Assembly: GCA_966211965.1 (NCBI GenBank)
Contig: CBIHON010000046.1
Coordinates: forward strand, 1-40,644
DNA from: CBIHON01 sp966211965
GTDB lineage: Bacteria; Pseudomonadota; Gammaproteobacteria; Burkholderiales; Burkholderiaceae_D
Direction of reading: 5' to 3'
Length of the DNA: 40,644 nucleotides
Shown: in pieces, positions 8,666 to 16,914 of the stretch
Position numbering within the stretch: the stretch's first letter is position 1
How the letters are laid out: each line of letters opens with the position of its first letter
The notes under the pieces: generated by a model
What the model was told of the DNA's origin: nothing
Databases searched by the model: none
What the model saw: the letters and a program-made list of their open reading frames with translations, nothing else
Translations under genes and position numbers: made by a program

Positions 8666-10522
8666 TTACCGTTGCTTCGCTGTGCCGGGTGCCTGCATCT
8701 CAAGCAGAGGCCGGGAAGGAACAAGGCGAACATCCAGCAATGTCGGACCTTTGCGTTCGCAAGCGGCATCGAAATCGATGGCCTGGAGATCCGCAAGGGT
8801 TTGGATGAGGTGGGCATCGACTCCCAGGGAGCGGGCGAAGGCGGAAAAATCGGTGGCGAACGCGCGGCGATGAGGCAATTCATCCTCGACCAAAGCAGGC
8901 GTGCTGTTGAAACGCCTCAAGGCGGATTCGTTGAGCACCACATAGATGATGGTCAGTTGTTCTATCCTGGCCACGCGGATTTCCTGGCCATTCAGCAGCA
9001 TGCCGCCATCGCTGGTTATGCACACCACCGGAGCATTCGGATTGCCTGCCGCCACCCCCACGGCGGCAGCGATTGCATATCCTCTGGGAGCAAAGTCCAT
9101 GGCGGCCCTCAACCTGCCGCTGGAAAGCCGCCTGTTCTCCTTCTTGCGACGATCAATGGCGCCCTTTTCCTGTTGGCGGGAGCGCCCAAGACGCCGGTCC
9201 GCCACGCGGCGCTCTTGGGGCTGCAGGAAGTGCATTGCCCACACCAGGCTATTGCCGGAATCCACCAGGTAACGGGTGGCAGGCGGAAGGCGCCTGCCTA
9301 TTTCATGCATGAGTTGCCGTGGCGTGATCGGACCGGCATCGTCGCTTGCCTGCTCCGCATCAAAGGTATTTGCATCAAGTTCAATCGTGAAGGCCTGGCT
9401 GAACACACGTAGAGTTCGGCCAATATCCGTCTCGGCATATAGACGCTCGACCAGCAACTGGAAGATGGTCAGGATGCGGCCCCGGACATGCAGCCTGGCC
9501 ATCGGCGTGCGCTCCAGATGCACTTCGGATTCGTCGACATGCACCAGGCGGCCGTGCAGGCAGGATGCGCCCATCGCATCGCCAGTCCGCTCGTTCATCT
9601 TGAAGCCGACCGCAAGAATAAGCTCGACGGCGGGATCTTGCAGCGCCGCATCGGCCGATGGCTGACCGCAGCCGATGACGCCCTTGAAGAGCGGGTGGCG
9701 ATGATTTACCAAAGTCTTGCCATCCTGGGTCGTAACGAAAACGATCCTCTTCAGCATGGCAAACTGGAGGATCGATCCGATTGCTTCCGCACATCGGCCG
9801 CCAATCAGCAAGACCATGTTTTTCGCTTCCCGGATCGCTTTCACCAGTAAATCCAGGGCGTGTTCGTCCACCAGCGAAGAGTGTTTCAATAGGGCGGAAA
9901 GCTGGTAGGAAGGGATTGCGGAAGTAATTTTTCCATGCAGGATATCCAGGGGAAAGCTGAGATGAACCGGTCCAGCGGAAGGCTGGAGGGCTTTATACAA
10001 TGCAGCCACCAGTTTCGTCTCGGCTTGCTTGACGTGGGAAACCAGGGTGTTATAGCGCGTGCAGTGGCGAAACATCGACAGAGTATCGATGGGGGTGTAG
10101 TCAGCTTCTTGCCTTCCATGGCTTTCGAACGCAGCCAAGGGAGCCTGTCCCGTCAGGACCAGCAGCGGCACGCCGTTTTCATAGGCGCAGGCGACTCCTG
10201 TGATCAGGTTGGTGGTTCCCGCGCCGGAGGCGGCAAAGCAGACGCCGGGTTTTCCGGTATCTCTCGCATACCCGTCGGCCATGAAGGCCGCCCCCGCTTC
10301 GTGACATGCCATGATGGCTTGCGGCCCGCCGCCATGACGATGGCGGGCAAGCGCGGCGTGGAACGGTTCGATCGCATCGCCTGGAATGCCGAATACGTAT
10401 TCGACACCGACCTGCCTGAGGTAGGCCACGATCAGATCGGCAACTTCGGGATACGCCACGGGGGGTTGCAAACCGCCGCATTTCGTGTAAGGGTCGTACG
10501 AGATCGCCGGTTCTTGATGCAT
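8666..10522 (-). CDS. Acetolactate-synthase-like ThDP-dependent enzyme with Arg-rich insertion
   Basis: The 618-residue protein has the three-domain layout of the AHAS/POX family. The N-terminal Pyr domain (about 25-190) has FGIPGD and the catalytic glutamate in ACHEAGAAFMADGYAR (Glu75). The central domain covers about 220-365 and the C-terminal PP domain about 400-600. The ThDP/Mg motif reads SDGGMLLNGQE (504-514); the usual GDG is SDG here. An unusual Arg/Lys-rich insertion (about 434-472, with ADRR, DRRKKENRR) interrupts the PP domain where relatives go directly from the WAMHFL-like segment to the GYAIAAAVG-like segment. Family enzymes decarboxylate pyruvate or other 2-oxo acids, but the substrate cannot be read here. 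It lies outside any ilv operon, so it is probably not the biosynthetic enzyme. ATG 10522 has GAAGG upstream. Confidence 0.85.
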   Translation of the reverse strand: MHQEPAISYDPYTKCGGLQPPVAYPEVADLIVAYLRQVGVEYVFGIPGDAIEPFHAALARHRHGGGPQAIMACHEAGAAFMADGYARDTGKPGVCFAASGAGTTNLITGVACAYENGVPLLVLTGQAPLAAFESHGRQEADYTPIDTLSMFRHCTRYNTLVSHVKQAETKLVAALYKALQPSAGPVHLSFPLDILHGKITSAIPSYQLSALLKHSSLVDEHALDLLVKAIREAKNMVLLIGGRCAEAIGSILQFAMLKRIVFVTTQDGKTLVNHRHPLFKGVIGCGQPSADAALQDPAVELILAVGFKMNERTGDAMGASCLHGRLVHVDESEVHLERTPMARLHVRGRILTIFQLLVERLYAETDIGRTLRVFSQAFTIELDANTFDAEQASDDAGPITPRQLMHEIGRRLPPATRYLVDSGNSLVWAMHFLQPQERRVADRRLGRSRQQEKGAIDRRKKENRRLSSGRLRAAMDFAPRGYAIAAAVGVAAGNPNAPVVCITSDGGMLLNGQEIRVARIEQLTIIYVVLNESALRRFNSTPALVEDELPHRRAFATDFSAFARSLGVDAHLIQTLADLQAIDFDAACERKGPTLLDVRLVPSRPLLEMQAPGTAKQR

Positions 10523-10908
10523 ATGATTGCGCCTTCGGTGTCATGTAAGCGGTTTGCCTGCGGGTGCAAAATGGCCACGCCGGGAGGGTGCGCTCATCGC
10601 CTTTGCCGGGTGCCATGAACTCTCCGCTTCACCCTCGTATACGGCGGCGCTTTCCGGCATGGCCTCCCTTTTACGCACAATCAAGCCGCTCGCCATATTG
10701 TTCAATAACCTGCCAGGGCCCTAAACGGGTTCTCAAGCATTCTCAGTTCGGGTGGCTGCAGAGAAATTGTGCGTCGTTGCCATTTCATAATTTGTCCGCA
10801 CCGATTAAACATCATCATTGACAATAAAGTCAAATCATTTATGCCCATAAGGTCATTCTTATCAGGCGCGGATAGGCTGACCATGCATGCCATTCAGACA
10901 GGTGGCGT
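10523..10908. other. Intergenic region between divergent ThDP-enzyme and XRE genes
   Basis: No gene is seen. The right half is AT-rich and carries the promoter/operator candidate at 10818-10844. The left part should hold the promoter of the minus-strand ThDP-enzyme operon. Confidence 0.5.
10818..10844 (+). promoter_or_regulatory. Candidate promoter overlapped by a TTGAC-N6-GTCAA palindrome
   Basis: TTGACA at 10818-10823 is a consensus -35 box; 16 nt later TATGCC is a weak -10 candidate. The -35 overlaps a perfect inverted repeat TTGAC-AATAAA-GTCAA (10818-10833). The short dyad fits an operator for the XRE regulator encoded 65 nt downstream. Binding and start site are inference. Confidence 0.4.
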
Positions 10909-11301
10909 ATGGCGAGAACAAAGCGGACAAATAAGGAATTACCGGCACAGATCGGACTGGCGATACGGAGCCAGCGCAAGATAGCAGGCATGACGCAGGA
11001 AGTGTTGGCGGAAGCAGTGGAGTTGCAGTCGGAAACGATCTCTCGTTTTGAAAGCGGCCAGCGTACGCCAAGCATCGAAAAACTGGTGGATATTGCCGGG
11101 GCCTTGCAAATCCCGGTCACCATTCTCTTCGAGTACGTGGAGGGTGTGGAGCGATTGCCCGATACCGATCCGTATGCGCAAAAAATCAAGACCGCACTGG
11201 ACAAATTGCCCGATGAAGGCAAGAACTTTGTGCTCGTAGTCGCTCAGGACTATGCACGTTATCACCTCGCAAAACCGAAAAAATCACGCAAGGCAGAGTA
11301 A
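10909..11301 (+). CDS. XRE-family helix-turn-helix regulator
   Basis: This 130-residue protein has one Cro/C1-type HTH domain (about residues 15-72): IGLAIRSQRKIAGMTQEVLAE, then LQSETISRFESGQRTPSIEKL. The C-terminal 55 residues are helical and end in a basic tail (KPKKSRKAE). There is no ligand or peptidase domain, so it is a compact DNA-binding protein. It is transcribed away from the ThDP enzyme gene and may control it and itself through the dyad at 10818-10833. The ATG at 10909 follows an AGGTGG ribosome binding site. Confidence 0.9.
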   Translation: MARTKRTNKELPAQIGLAIRSQRKIAGMTQEVLAEAVELQSETISRFESGQRTPSIEKLVDIAGALQIPVTILFEYVEGVERLPDTDPYAQKIKTALDKLPDEGKNFVLVVAQDYARYHLAKPKKSRKAE

Positions 11302-11318
11302 ATTCCCCCGTTCCGAAA

Positions 11319-11345
11319 GGCGGCCTTGCCGGACGCCGTTTTGGA
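11319..11345 (+). terminator. Possible intrinsic terminator of the XRE gene
   Basis: GGCGGCC and GGACGCC pair with one mismatch around a TTGCC loop and are followed by GTTTTGG. The T-run is short. The position, 18 nt after the stop codon, supports a terminator. Confidence 0.4.
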
Positions 11346-11519
11346 AAGTACGGCAAGCAATCCGGCACGTTGTTGCGCCTCTCTCTTTTACTGCCCCGCT
11401 TGCTCCCCCATCGCCAAGCAGCAGCCATTCGCCGAAAACCCGGCGACAGGTTATCCATGCCTGCGCTGTCGTCGCTGCGTGAAATAAACCCGCGGTAACC
11501 ATTTCAAGGAGTCTGCATA

Positions 11520-11800
11520 ATGTATCGCAACAAGGACAACGGCCTGGCCGGCTTCATGGTCCTCGCCAAGGGGCGGTCACGCAGGCATTGCCCCGATTTC
11601 CACGGCGATCCGCACACCGGCATGGAGAATAAAATAAGTACGTGGAGTGCGGGTGCATCGCTCCTTTCTGATCAACACGGTGAAATTGCAGAGTATCGAG
11701 GGCAATGCGAAGAGCGGGCATGGAGCGCTGTTGTGGAACGGAATACTGGTTTCGATCAGCCGGGCAAGTTATGAGCGCATCAGAGTTTTTGGCATCAATA
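11520..11800 (+). pseudogene. Remnant of a LytTR-type DNA-binding domain gene
   Basis: A strong AAGGAG site precedes an ATG at 11520 that opens about 40 residues of unrecognised sequence. From 11647, in another frame, the translation RVHRSFLINTVKLQSIEGNA, continuing to LVSISRASYERIRVF, matches the last 45-50 residues of a LytTR domain (the RVHRS...N and SR..YE.. signature). The LytTR frame has a TAA stop at 11635-11637, so the first two thirds of the domain are missing. It is best read as an internally deleted response-regulator gene. No intact kinase partner is adjacent. Confidence 0.5.
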
Positions 11801-11898
11801 GACCCCGTGCTGGCCGGATTACGGCAAAACGCCGCATTTGGCGAATCCCGGTGCAGCCGCATGAAATTACCTCTCTGATATCGGATATTGAGAGGCTC

Positions 11899-12381
11899 TT
11901 ACCCGCGGCGAGGTCCGACCATCAGGAGCCATTCATCCTTTTCCGCGCCGTCTGGCGAAACCCGCCGCCAGCCGCGCCGCTCGAACCAGCGCCGGTTGCC
12001 TTTTCCCATCAGTTTCCGGTTGTCGGTGCGAAGCATCAGCCCGGTCGGTTCGACCGCCTGTTCGTCGAGGGCGCGCACCATGGAATCGAACATCAGCGAG
12101 CGCAACGGTATGCTGCGCCGTGCCGGATCGATAAATGCGCGCAGTCCGACGTAGCGGCCGGGCATGGAAACAGGATAGGGATAGGTGGTGGTGACGGCGA
12201 TCAGCACGTTTTCCGAATCGCGCAGCACCAGCAAGACTTCGCCGATGCGGCGCCTGATCTCAATTGGATTCGCCATCGCGCCGTGCAGCAGCCAGAACCC
12301 CGCGATTTCCTGTGCGAGGCGCCGCGACGGCTGCCCCAATATGAGTTCGACAGTCGCTTTCAAGTCTTGTGAGCTATCCAT
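11899..12381 (-). CDS. GNAT-like hypothetical protein
   Basis: The protein has 160 residues from ATG 12381; the frame is open to 12492, and other starts (12426, 12492) cannot be excluded because none has a clear ribosome binding site. The central pattern (EVLLVLRDSENVLIAVTTTY, then GRYVGLRAFIDPARR) and the C-terminal LRTDNRKLM...RRWFERRGWRRV resemble the beta strands and last helix-strand of GNAT acyltransferases. The canonical acetyl-CoA loop (Q/RxxGxG/A) is not clear, so activity is uncertain. It faces a sulfotransferase gene 317 nt away on the other strand. Confidence 0.55.
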   Translation of the reverse strand: MDSSQDLKATVELILGQPSRRLAQEIAGFWLLHGAMANPIEIRRRIGEVLLVLRDSENVLIAVTTTYPYPVSMPGRYVGLRAFIDPARRSIPLRSLMFDSMVRALDEQAVEPTGLMLRTDNRKLMGKGNRRWFERRGWRRVSPDGAEKDEWLLMVGPRRG

Positions 12382-12472
12382 GGCCGGATCAAGGGAAGCA
12401 AAAAACACCGCAGTACCGAAACGCATAATCCCGGCTTGCAAGCAGGCTGTCAAGGAAGAGGCCAGGCCGCAT

Positions 12473-12501
12473 AGAGCCTGCCATGGATTCAAACAGGCTC
12501 T
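12473..12501. repeat. Short member of the AGAGCCTG palindrome family
   Basis: AGAGCCTG and CAGGCTCT are exact inverted arms around CCATGGATTCAAA. The ends and the ATTCAAA interior match the repeats at 53-109 and 19455-19497. It overlaps the longest possible 5' end of the GNAT-like frame, which favours the shorter start. Confidence 0.7.
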
Positions 12502-12698
12502 GGCGTCCGGCCACTCCTCGATAAATGTGTCTTTACAACACTATTGTTCGTTGACATGCGCGACAAGAGTACCCTACCATCAAATGAGAAATAATTATTC
12601 AGTTCCTGTTCGGCGCAGGAAAAAAGGAGGAATCGCTTGTTTCATCCATTACAGTGGCTGACGCCAGCCTTGACCAAGGGTTTGGCGGAGGGTGAAAT

Positions 12699-13535
12699 TT
12701 GAAGGACTCCCCATTGCCGCACCTGGTTTGCGTCAGCGGCCTGCCTCGCTCCGGATCGACCCTGATCTGCCAGCTGCTCGACCATCATCCGTCCATCTAT
12801 GCGCCCGGCCATAGCTCGCCGCTGTTGCCGGCCCTCTTGGGCTTGCGCCGCGACTTGTCGCACGACGAATTCCTGCTGGCGCAACTCGACCATGCCGACC
12901 AGCTTGTGCTCGACCGCCTGACCCGCGCCTATCGCGGATTTCTTTCCGGCTGGTTCGGCGAAACCGATTTGCCTGTGGTGGTGGACAAGCATCGGGGCTG
13001 GCTCAACCACCTCGACTTGCTGCTGCATCTGGCGCCCGATGCCAAGCTGGTGGTTTGCGTGCGCGAATTGGGCCAGGTATGGGGCAGCATCGAAGCACAG
13101 CATCAAAAAAGCGTGGTGCTCGATTTTCCGGATCGCAGCGCCGACCTGTCGCCCTACGCACGCGCTGACCGTTTCTTCGGCGCGGAGGGCGTGGCCGGCT
13201 TTCCGCTGGCCGCTATCGAGGCCAGCCAGGATTATCCCGAAGCGATGCGCTCGCGCCTGTTCTTCGTCATCTTCGAACACCTGATGGCGCAGCCCGAAGC
13301 CGTGCTGGCGGATTTGTTCGCCTGGCTCGAACTGCCTGCGCAGGCCATTTCGCTTGACCGGCTGTGTACGGCGCCGCACGAAAGCGACAGCTACTACCGG
13401 CTCAAATATCCGCATCGACGCCAGACCGGTCTGCGTGCGCCGGCCCCGCATGTCGTTCCCGCCCGTATTTCCGCAGCACTGCGGGAGAGGTTTTCTTGGT
13501 TCTACTCGACTTTCTACCCGGGAATAATGAAATGA
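12699..13535 (+). CDS. PAPS-dependent sulfotransferase
   Basis: The 278-residue protein should transfer sulfate from PAPS to an unknown acceptor. The 5'-phosphosulfate-binding loop is plain near the N-terminus (SGLPRSGSTLICQLLDHHPS, residues 13-32). The 3'-phosphate-binding region is VCVRELGQVWGSIEAQH (Arg122, Ser130). A conserved VVDKHRGW segment lies between them. The start is TTG at 12699, chosen because GGAGGG lies 7 nt upstream and the loop then has its usual position. The stop overlaps the ATG of the secreted repeat protein (ATGA at 13532-13535), implying translational coupling; that protein or a glycan on it is a possible acceptor, which is inference. Confidence 0.9.
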   Translation: MKDSPLPHLVCVSGLPRSGSTLICQLLDHHPSIYAPGHSSPLLPALLGLRRDLSHDEFLLAQLDHADQLVLDRLTRAYRGFLSGWFGETDLPVVVDKHRGWLNHLDLLLHLAPDAKLVVCVRELGQVWGSIEAQHQKSVVLDFPDRSADLSPYARADRFFGAEGVAGFPLAAIEASQDYPEAMRSRLFFVIFEHLMAQPEAVLADLFAWLELPAQAISLDRLCTAPHESDSYYRLKYPHRRQTGLRAPAPHVVPARISAALRERFSWFYSTFYPGIMK

Positions 13536-16500
13536 CAATCAAAATGAAAGCGCAGCGCCAGCCGATCGCGCTCGCCATCTCGCTGCTGTTCGCGCCGGCG
13601 ATGTTCCAGACTGCCTTTGCCGCGACCTGCACGGTGACCAACCTCAACGACAGCGGCGCCGGCAGCCTGCGCAACTGTATCGCCAGCGCCAGCAGCGGCG
13701 ACACCATCGACCTGAGCGGCCAGACCGGCACGATTTCGCTGACCACGACCGACACCACTTCCGGCTATACGCCTGCTGGCCAAGGCGCCACCAGCGACAC
13801 CTCGGCCAATTACCCGGGCGATACGCTGCTGGTATTGAACAAGGACCTGACCTTGCAGGGCCCGACCGGCGGCACCCTGGCGCTGGACGGCGGCAGCACC
13901 AATACCTCCACCGGCAAACGCCTGATTTACATCCCCAGCGGCGTCAACGTGACGATCAAGAACCTCACGCTGCAAAACGGGCGCGCGCGCAGCGCCGCCG
14001 CGACCGGCGGCGGCGGCGCCGGAGCGGGCTTGGGAGGCGGTATTCTGAACGAAGGCACGCTCACGCTGCAAACCGTGATCATGAGCGGGAACCGCGCGGT
14101 CGGCTCCGCCGGCAGTGCCGGCACCAACGGCGGCGACGGCGGCGGCATGGGCTCGGCCTTTGCGGCGAATGGCACATTCGGGCACGGCGGCGCAGGCGGC
14201 GCGGGGGCCGACGGCCAAGCCGGCGGCTTCGGCGGCGGGGGCGGCGGCGGTTCGCAGGGCACCGGCGGCCACAAAAACGGCTTCAACGGCGCAAACGGCG
14301 GCTTCGGCGGCGGCGGCGGCGGTGGCGGCGCCAAATACGCCTGCTGCTACAGCAGCGGCACTGCCGGCACCGGCGGCTTCGGCGCGGCCAACGGTACTTA
14401 CGGCAGCGGCGGCGCGAGCGCGGGCTTCGGTGCCGCCATCTTCGCGCGTGCCGGTACCCTGACCTTGAAAGATGTGACCTTCAACGCCAATGCCGCCACC
14501 AGCGGCGGCGGCACCAGTACCGGCCGGGGCGGCGCGCTGTTTGTCTGTACCAATACGGAGTCGGCCAGTTGCTCCGCGACGATCGATGAGGCAGCCTCCT
14601 GCGGCGCCGTGTTCGGATCAGGCGGTTCGTCCAACACCGCAACCACCGGCCAGTCCCAGTTGTACTGGAGCGGCGCGGGCGGCGCTGCGCACAGCACGGC
14701 GGGTATCGCGGACTCTTGCGCGTCTGCGCCGGCCGCCACCACCAACGCCGCCAGCGGCGTGAGTTCCAGCGGCGCCACCTTGAACGGAACGGTGAACGAC
14801 AATGGCGCGACCACGACGGTAAGCTTCGACTATGGTCCAACCGGCGCCTATGGTACCAACGTGGCGGCGACCACCGGAGGAACGATCAATGCCGGCACCG
14901 GCAACACGGCGGCATCGGTCGTGATCGGCGGCCTGAGCTGCGGCGCGACCTATCATTTCCGCGTCAAGGGAGTCAACAGCATCAACACCACCAACGGCAG
15001 CGACCAGACCTTGACCACCTCGGCCTGCCCGGTGATCAATGGCATCTGCGGCGGCGACAACGGCCGCGCGCTGACGACGACGCCGACCGACCTGTGCCTG
15101 TCCGGCTGGTTGCCGGACACCGGCGTCACCACAGGCAACAGCCTCTATACCTGGAGTTGCAACGGCGCCGGCGGCGGCAGCAGCGTTACCTGCTCGGCCA
15201 CCCGCAATTACGCCGTGACGACAAGTGTCGGCGCCAGCGGCAACGGCAGCATCAGCATCAGCCAGAATGTCGCCTACAATGCCACGCCCAGTTTTGCGCT
15301 GGTGCCCAATGTCCGCTATGTCGCCGCACCGGTCACCGGCACCTGCGGCGGCACCCTGAACGGCAACGTCTTCACCACCAAGCCCGTCACAGGCGCCTGC
15401 ACCGTAGTGGCGAACTTCGTCTTCGACCCGCAGCGCCAGGCACTGTTCGTCAATTCATCCTCCAGCGCCAACAAGACCAGCGTGATCCGCGTGATCAATC
15501 TCGGCGATCAGGGCGGCGCACTGCGCGCCACCGCCTATGACGAAGCCGGCAACGCCGTGGGCACGCCCGATGCCGCGCTGGGCAATATCGCTGCCCAACA
15601 GATACTGACCTTCACTTCGGCGCAACTGGAAAGCGCGCTCGGCTTTACGCCGGCGGCCCCGACCGCCAAATACCGCATCGTATTCAATGTCGACGTGCCC
15701 GGCGTTGAACTGATCAACTTCGTCAGGGACAACGCCAGCGGCAATCTCACGCTCGGCCAAGCGCAGACCGACCGGCGGCCCGGCAGTGCGGCCAGCTCCT
15801 CGGTCCGCAATGCGCTGTTTGTCCTGCCCGCTTCCAGCAGCGATCAGATCAGTGTGGTGCGCCTGGTCAATCCGGGCACCCAGGGCGGCGCAGTCACCGC
15901 TACCGCCTATGACGATGCCGGCGCGGTTCTCGGCAAGGCCGATTCTTCTCTCGGCATGCTTGCGGCCGGACAAATGCTGACCTTTACTTCGGCCCAGCTG
16001 GAGACAGCGCTCGGCTTCACGCCGGCCACTTCCTACCGTGTCGTCTTTACCGCGAGCGTGCCGAGTTTCGAACTGCTCAATTTCGTCAGGGATACCGTGA
16101 GCATCAACCTGAACTTGGCGCAGATGCAACTCGATGACCGTGCGGCCTCGAGCGCTACTTCTTCCAGCCGCAATGCGCTGCTAGTCAACCCTTCCATCAG
16201 TCCCAAAACCACGAGTGTCGTACGCCTGATCAACATGTCGCAGCAAGCCGGCGCCCTGACCGTCACGGCCTACAATGAGGACGGCAACCGCGTCGGCAAG
16301 GAAAACGCATCCTTGGGCACCTTGGCGGCTGGCCAGACCTTGAGCTTCACGTCGGCGCAACTGGAAGCGGCGATCGGCTATACGCCACCCGCGCGTTACC
16401 GCATGGTCTTCACCGCAGCGCTGCCGAGCTTCGAACTGATCAACTTCTTCAAGGACACAACGACCGGCAAGCTGAGCCTGGGGCAGGCGCAAATCGATAA

Positions 16501-16873
16501 CCGGGCAGCTTCGGCCACCAGCACGTCGGCCCGCAACGTTCTGTTCGAGAACGCTTCATCGAGTTCGAACAAGACCAGCCGGGTTTACCTGATCAATCCA
16601 GGCAACATCGGCGGCGCCATTTCAGCCACCGCGTATGACGAAGCGGGCACTGCTGTCGGAACCGTCAATGCGTCGCTGGGGGTGCTGTCGGCGCAGCAGA
16701 TGCGCAGCTTCACATCGGCACAACTGGAAGCGGCATTAGGCTATACGCCGGCCTCGCCGACGGCGAAATATCGCATCATGGTCAATGCGAATCTCTCGAG
16801 TTTCGAACTCGTCAATTTCGTCGAGGATGTCGCGACCGGCAATCTCACATTAGGGCAAGCTCAGAGCGATTGA
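13532..16873 (+). CDS. Secreted Gly-rich protein with four C-terminal repeats of about 120 residues
   Basis: The protein has 1113 residues from ATG 13532. A signal peptide (about 1-30, ending QTAFA) precedes a CSLREX-like start: CTVTNLNDSGAGSLRNCI, then GDTIDLSG (33-63). A beta-helix-like region contains very Gly-rich blocks (about 158-300, up to seven consecutive Gly). A fibronectin-III-like segment (about 400-497) and a Cys-containing segment (about 499-632) follow. The C-terminus holds four tandem copies of a domain beginning (N/Q)(A/V)LF(V/E), with TAYDEAG, FTSAQLE(A/S)ALG(F/Y)TP, (E)L(I/V)NFV and LGQAQ. No membrane anchor or autotransporter barrel is visible, so it is exported and perhaps attached to the surface. 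An adhesin or matrix role is inference. Confidence 0.85.
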   Translation: MTIKMKAQRQPIALAISLLFAPAMFQTAFAATCTVTNLNDSGAGSLRNCIASASSGDTIDLSGQTGTISLTTTDTTSGYTPAGQGATSDTSANYPGDTLLVLNKDLTLQGPTGGTLALDGGSTNTSTGKRLIYIPSGVNVTIKNLTLQNGRARSAAATGGGGAGAGLGGGILNEGTLTLQTVIMSGNRAVGSAGSAGTNGGDGGGMGSAFAANGTFGHGGAGGAGADGQAGGFGGGGGGGSQGTGGHKNGFNGANGGFGGGGGGGGAKYACCYSSGTAGTGGFGAANGTYGSGGASAGFGAAIFARAGTLTLKDVTFNANAATSGGGTSTGRGGALFVCTNTESASCSATIDEAASCGAVFGSGGSSNTATTGQSQLYWSGAGGAAHSTAGIADSCASAPAATTNAASGVSSSGATLNGTVNDNGATTTVSFDYGPTGAYGTNVAATTGGTINAGTGNTAASVVIGGLSCGATYHFRVKGVNSINTTNGSDQTLTTSACPVINGICGGDNGRALTTTPTDLCLSGWLPDTGVTTGNSLYTWSCNGAGGGSSVTCSATRNYAVTTSVGASGNGSISISQNVAYNATPSFALVPNVRYVAAPVTGTCGGTLNGNVFTTKPVTGACTVVANFVFDPQRQALFVNSSSSANKTSVIRVINLGDQGGALRATAYDEAGNAVGTPDAALGNIAAQQILTFTSAQLESALGFTPAAPTAKYRIVFNVDVPGVELINFVRDNASGNLTLGQAQTDRRPGSAASSSVRNALFVLPASSSDQISVVRLVNPGTQGGAVTATAYDDAGAVLGKADSSLGMLAAGQMLTFTSAQLETALGFTPATSYRVVFTASVPSFELLNFVRDTVSINLNLAQMQLDDRAASSATSSSRNALLVNPSISPKTTSVVRLINMSQQAGALTVTAYNEDGNRVGKENASLGTLAAGQTLSFTSAQLEAAIGYTPPARYRMVFTAALPSFELINFFKDTTTGKLSLGQAQIDNRAASATSTSARNVLFENASSSSNKTSRVYLINPGNIGGAISATAYDEAGTAVGTVNASLGVLSAQQMRSFTSAQLEAALGYTPASPTAKYRIMVNANLSSFELVNFVEDVATGNLTLGQAQSD
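15437..16870 (+). repeat. Four tandem coding repeats of 363-372 bp
   Basis: Units begin near 15437, 15809, 16172 and 16535 and end near 16870. Each encodes about 120 residues with the shared motifs TAY(D/N), FTSAQLE and NF(V/F). All are in frame and clearly diverged from one another, so the duplication is not recent. The domain family is not recognised. Confidence 0.85.
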
Positions 16874-16914
16874 AGACGCCTCTGAAAACAACACGTTACC
16901 AGGAGAAGCACGCG

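Noticed and set aside
11647..12372. A single 241-codon gene continuing from the LytTR remnant
   Set aside because: Beyond about 11800 the frame is antisense to the GNAT-like gene and loses LytTR similarity.
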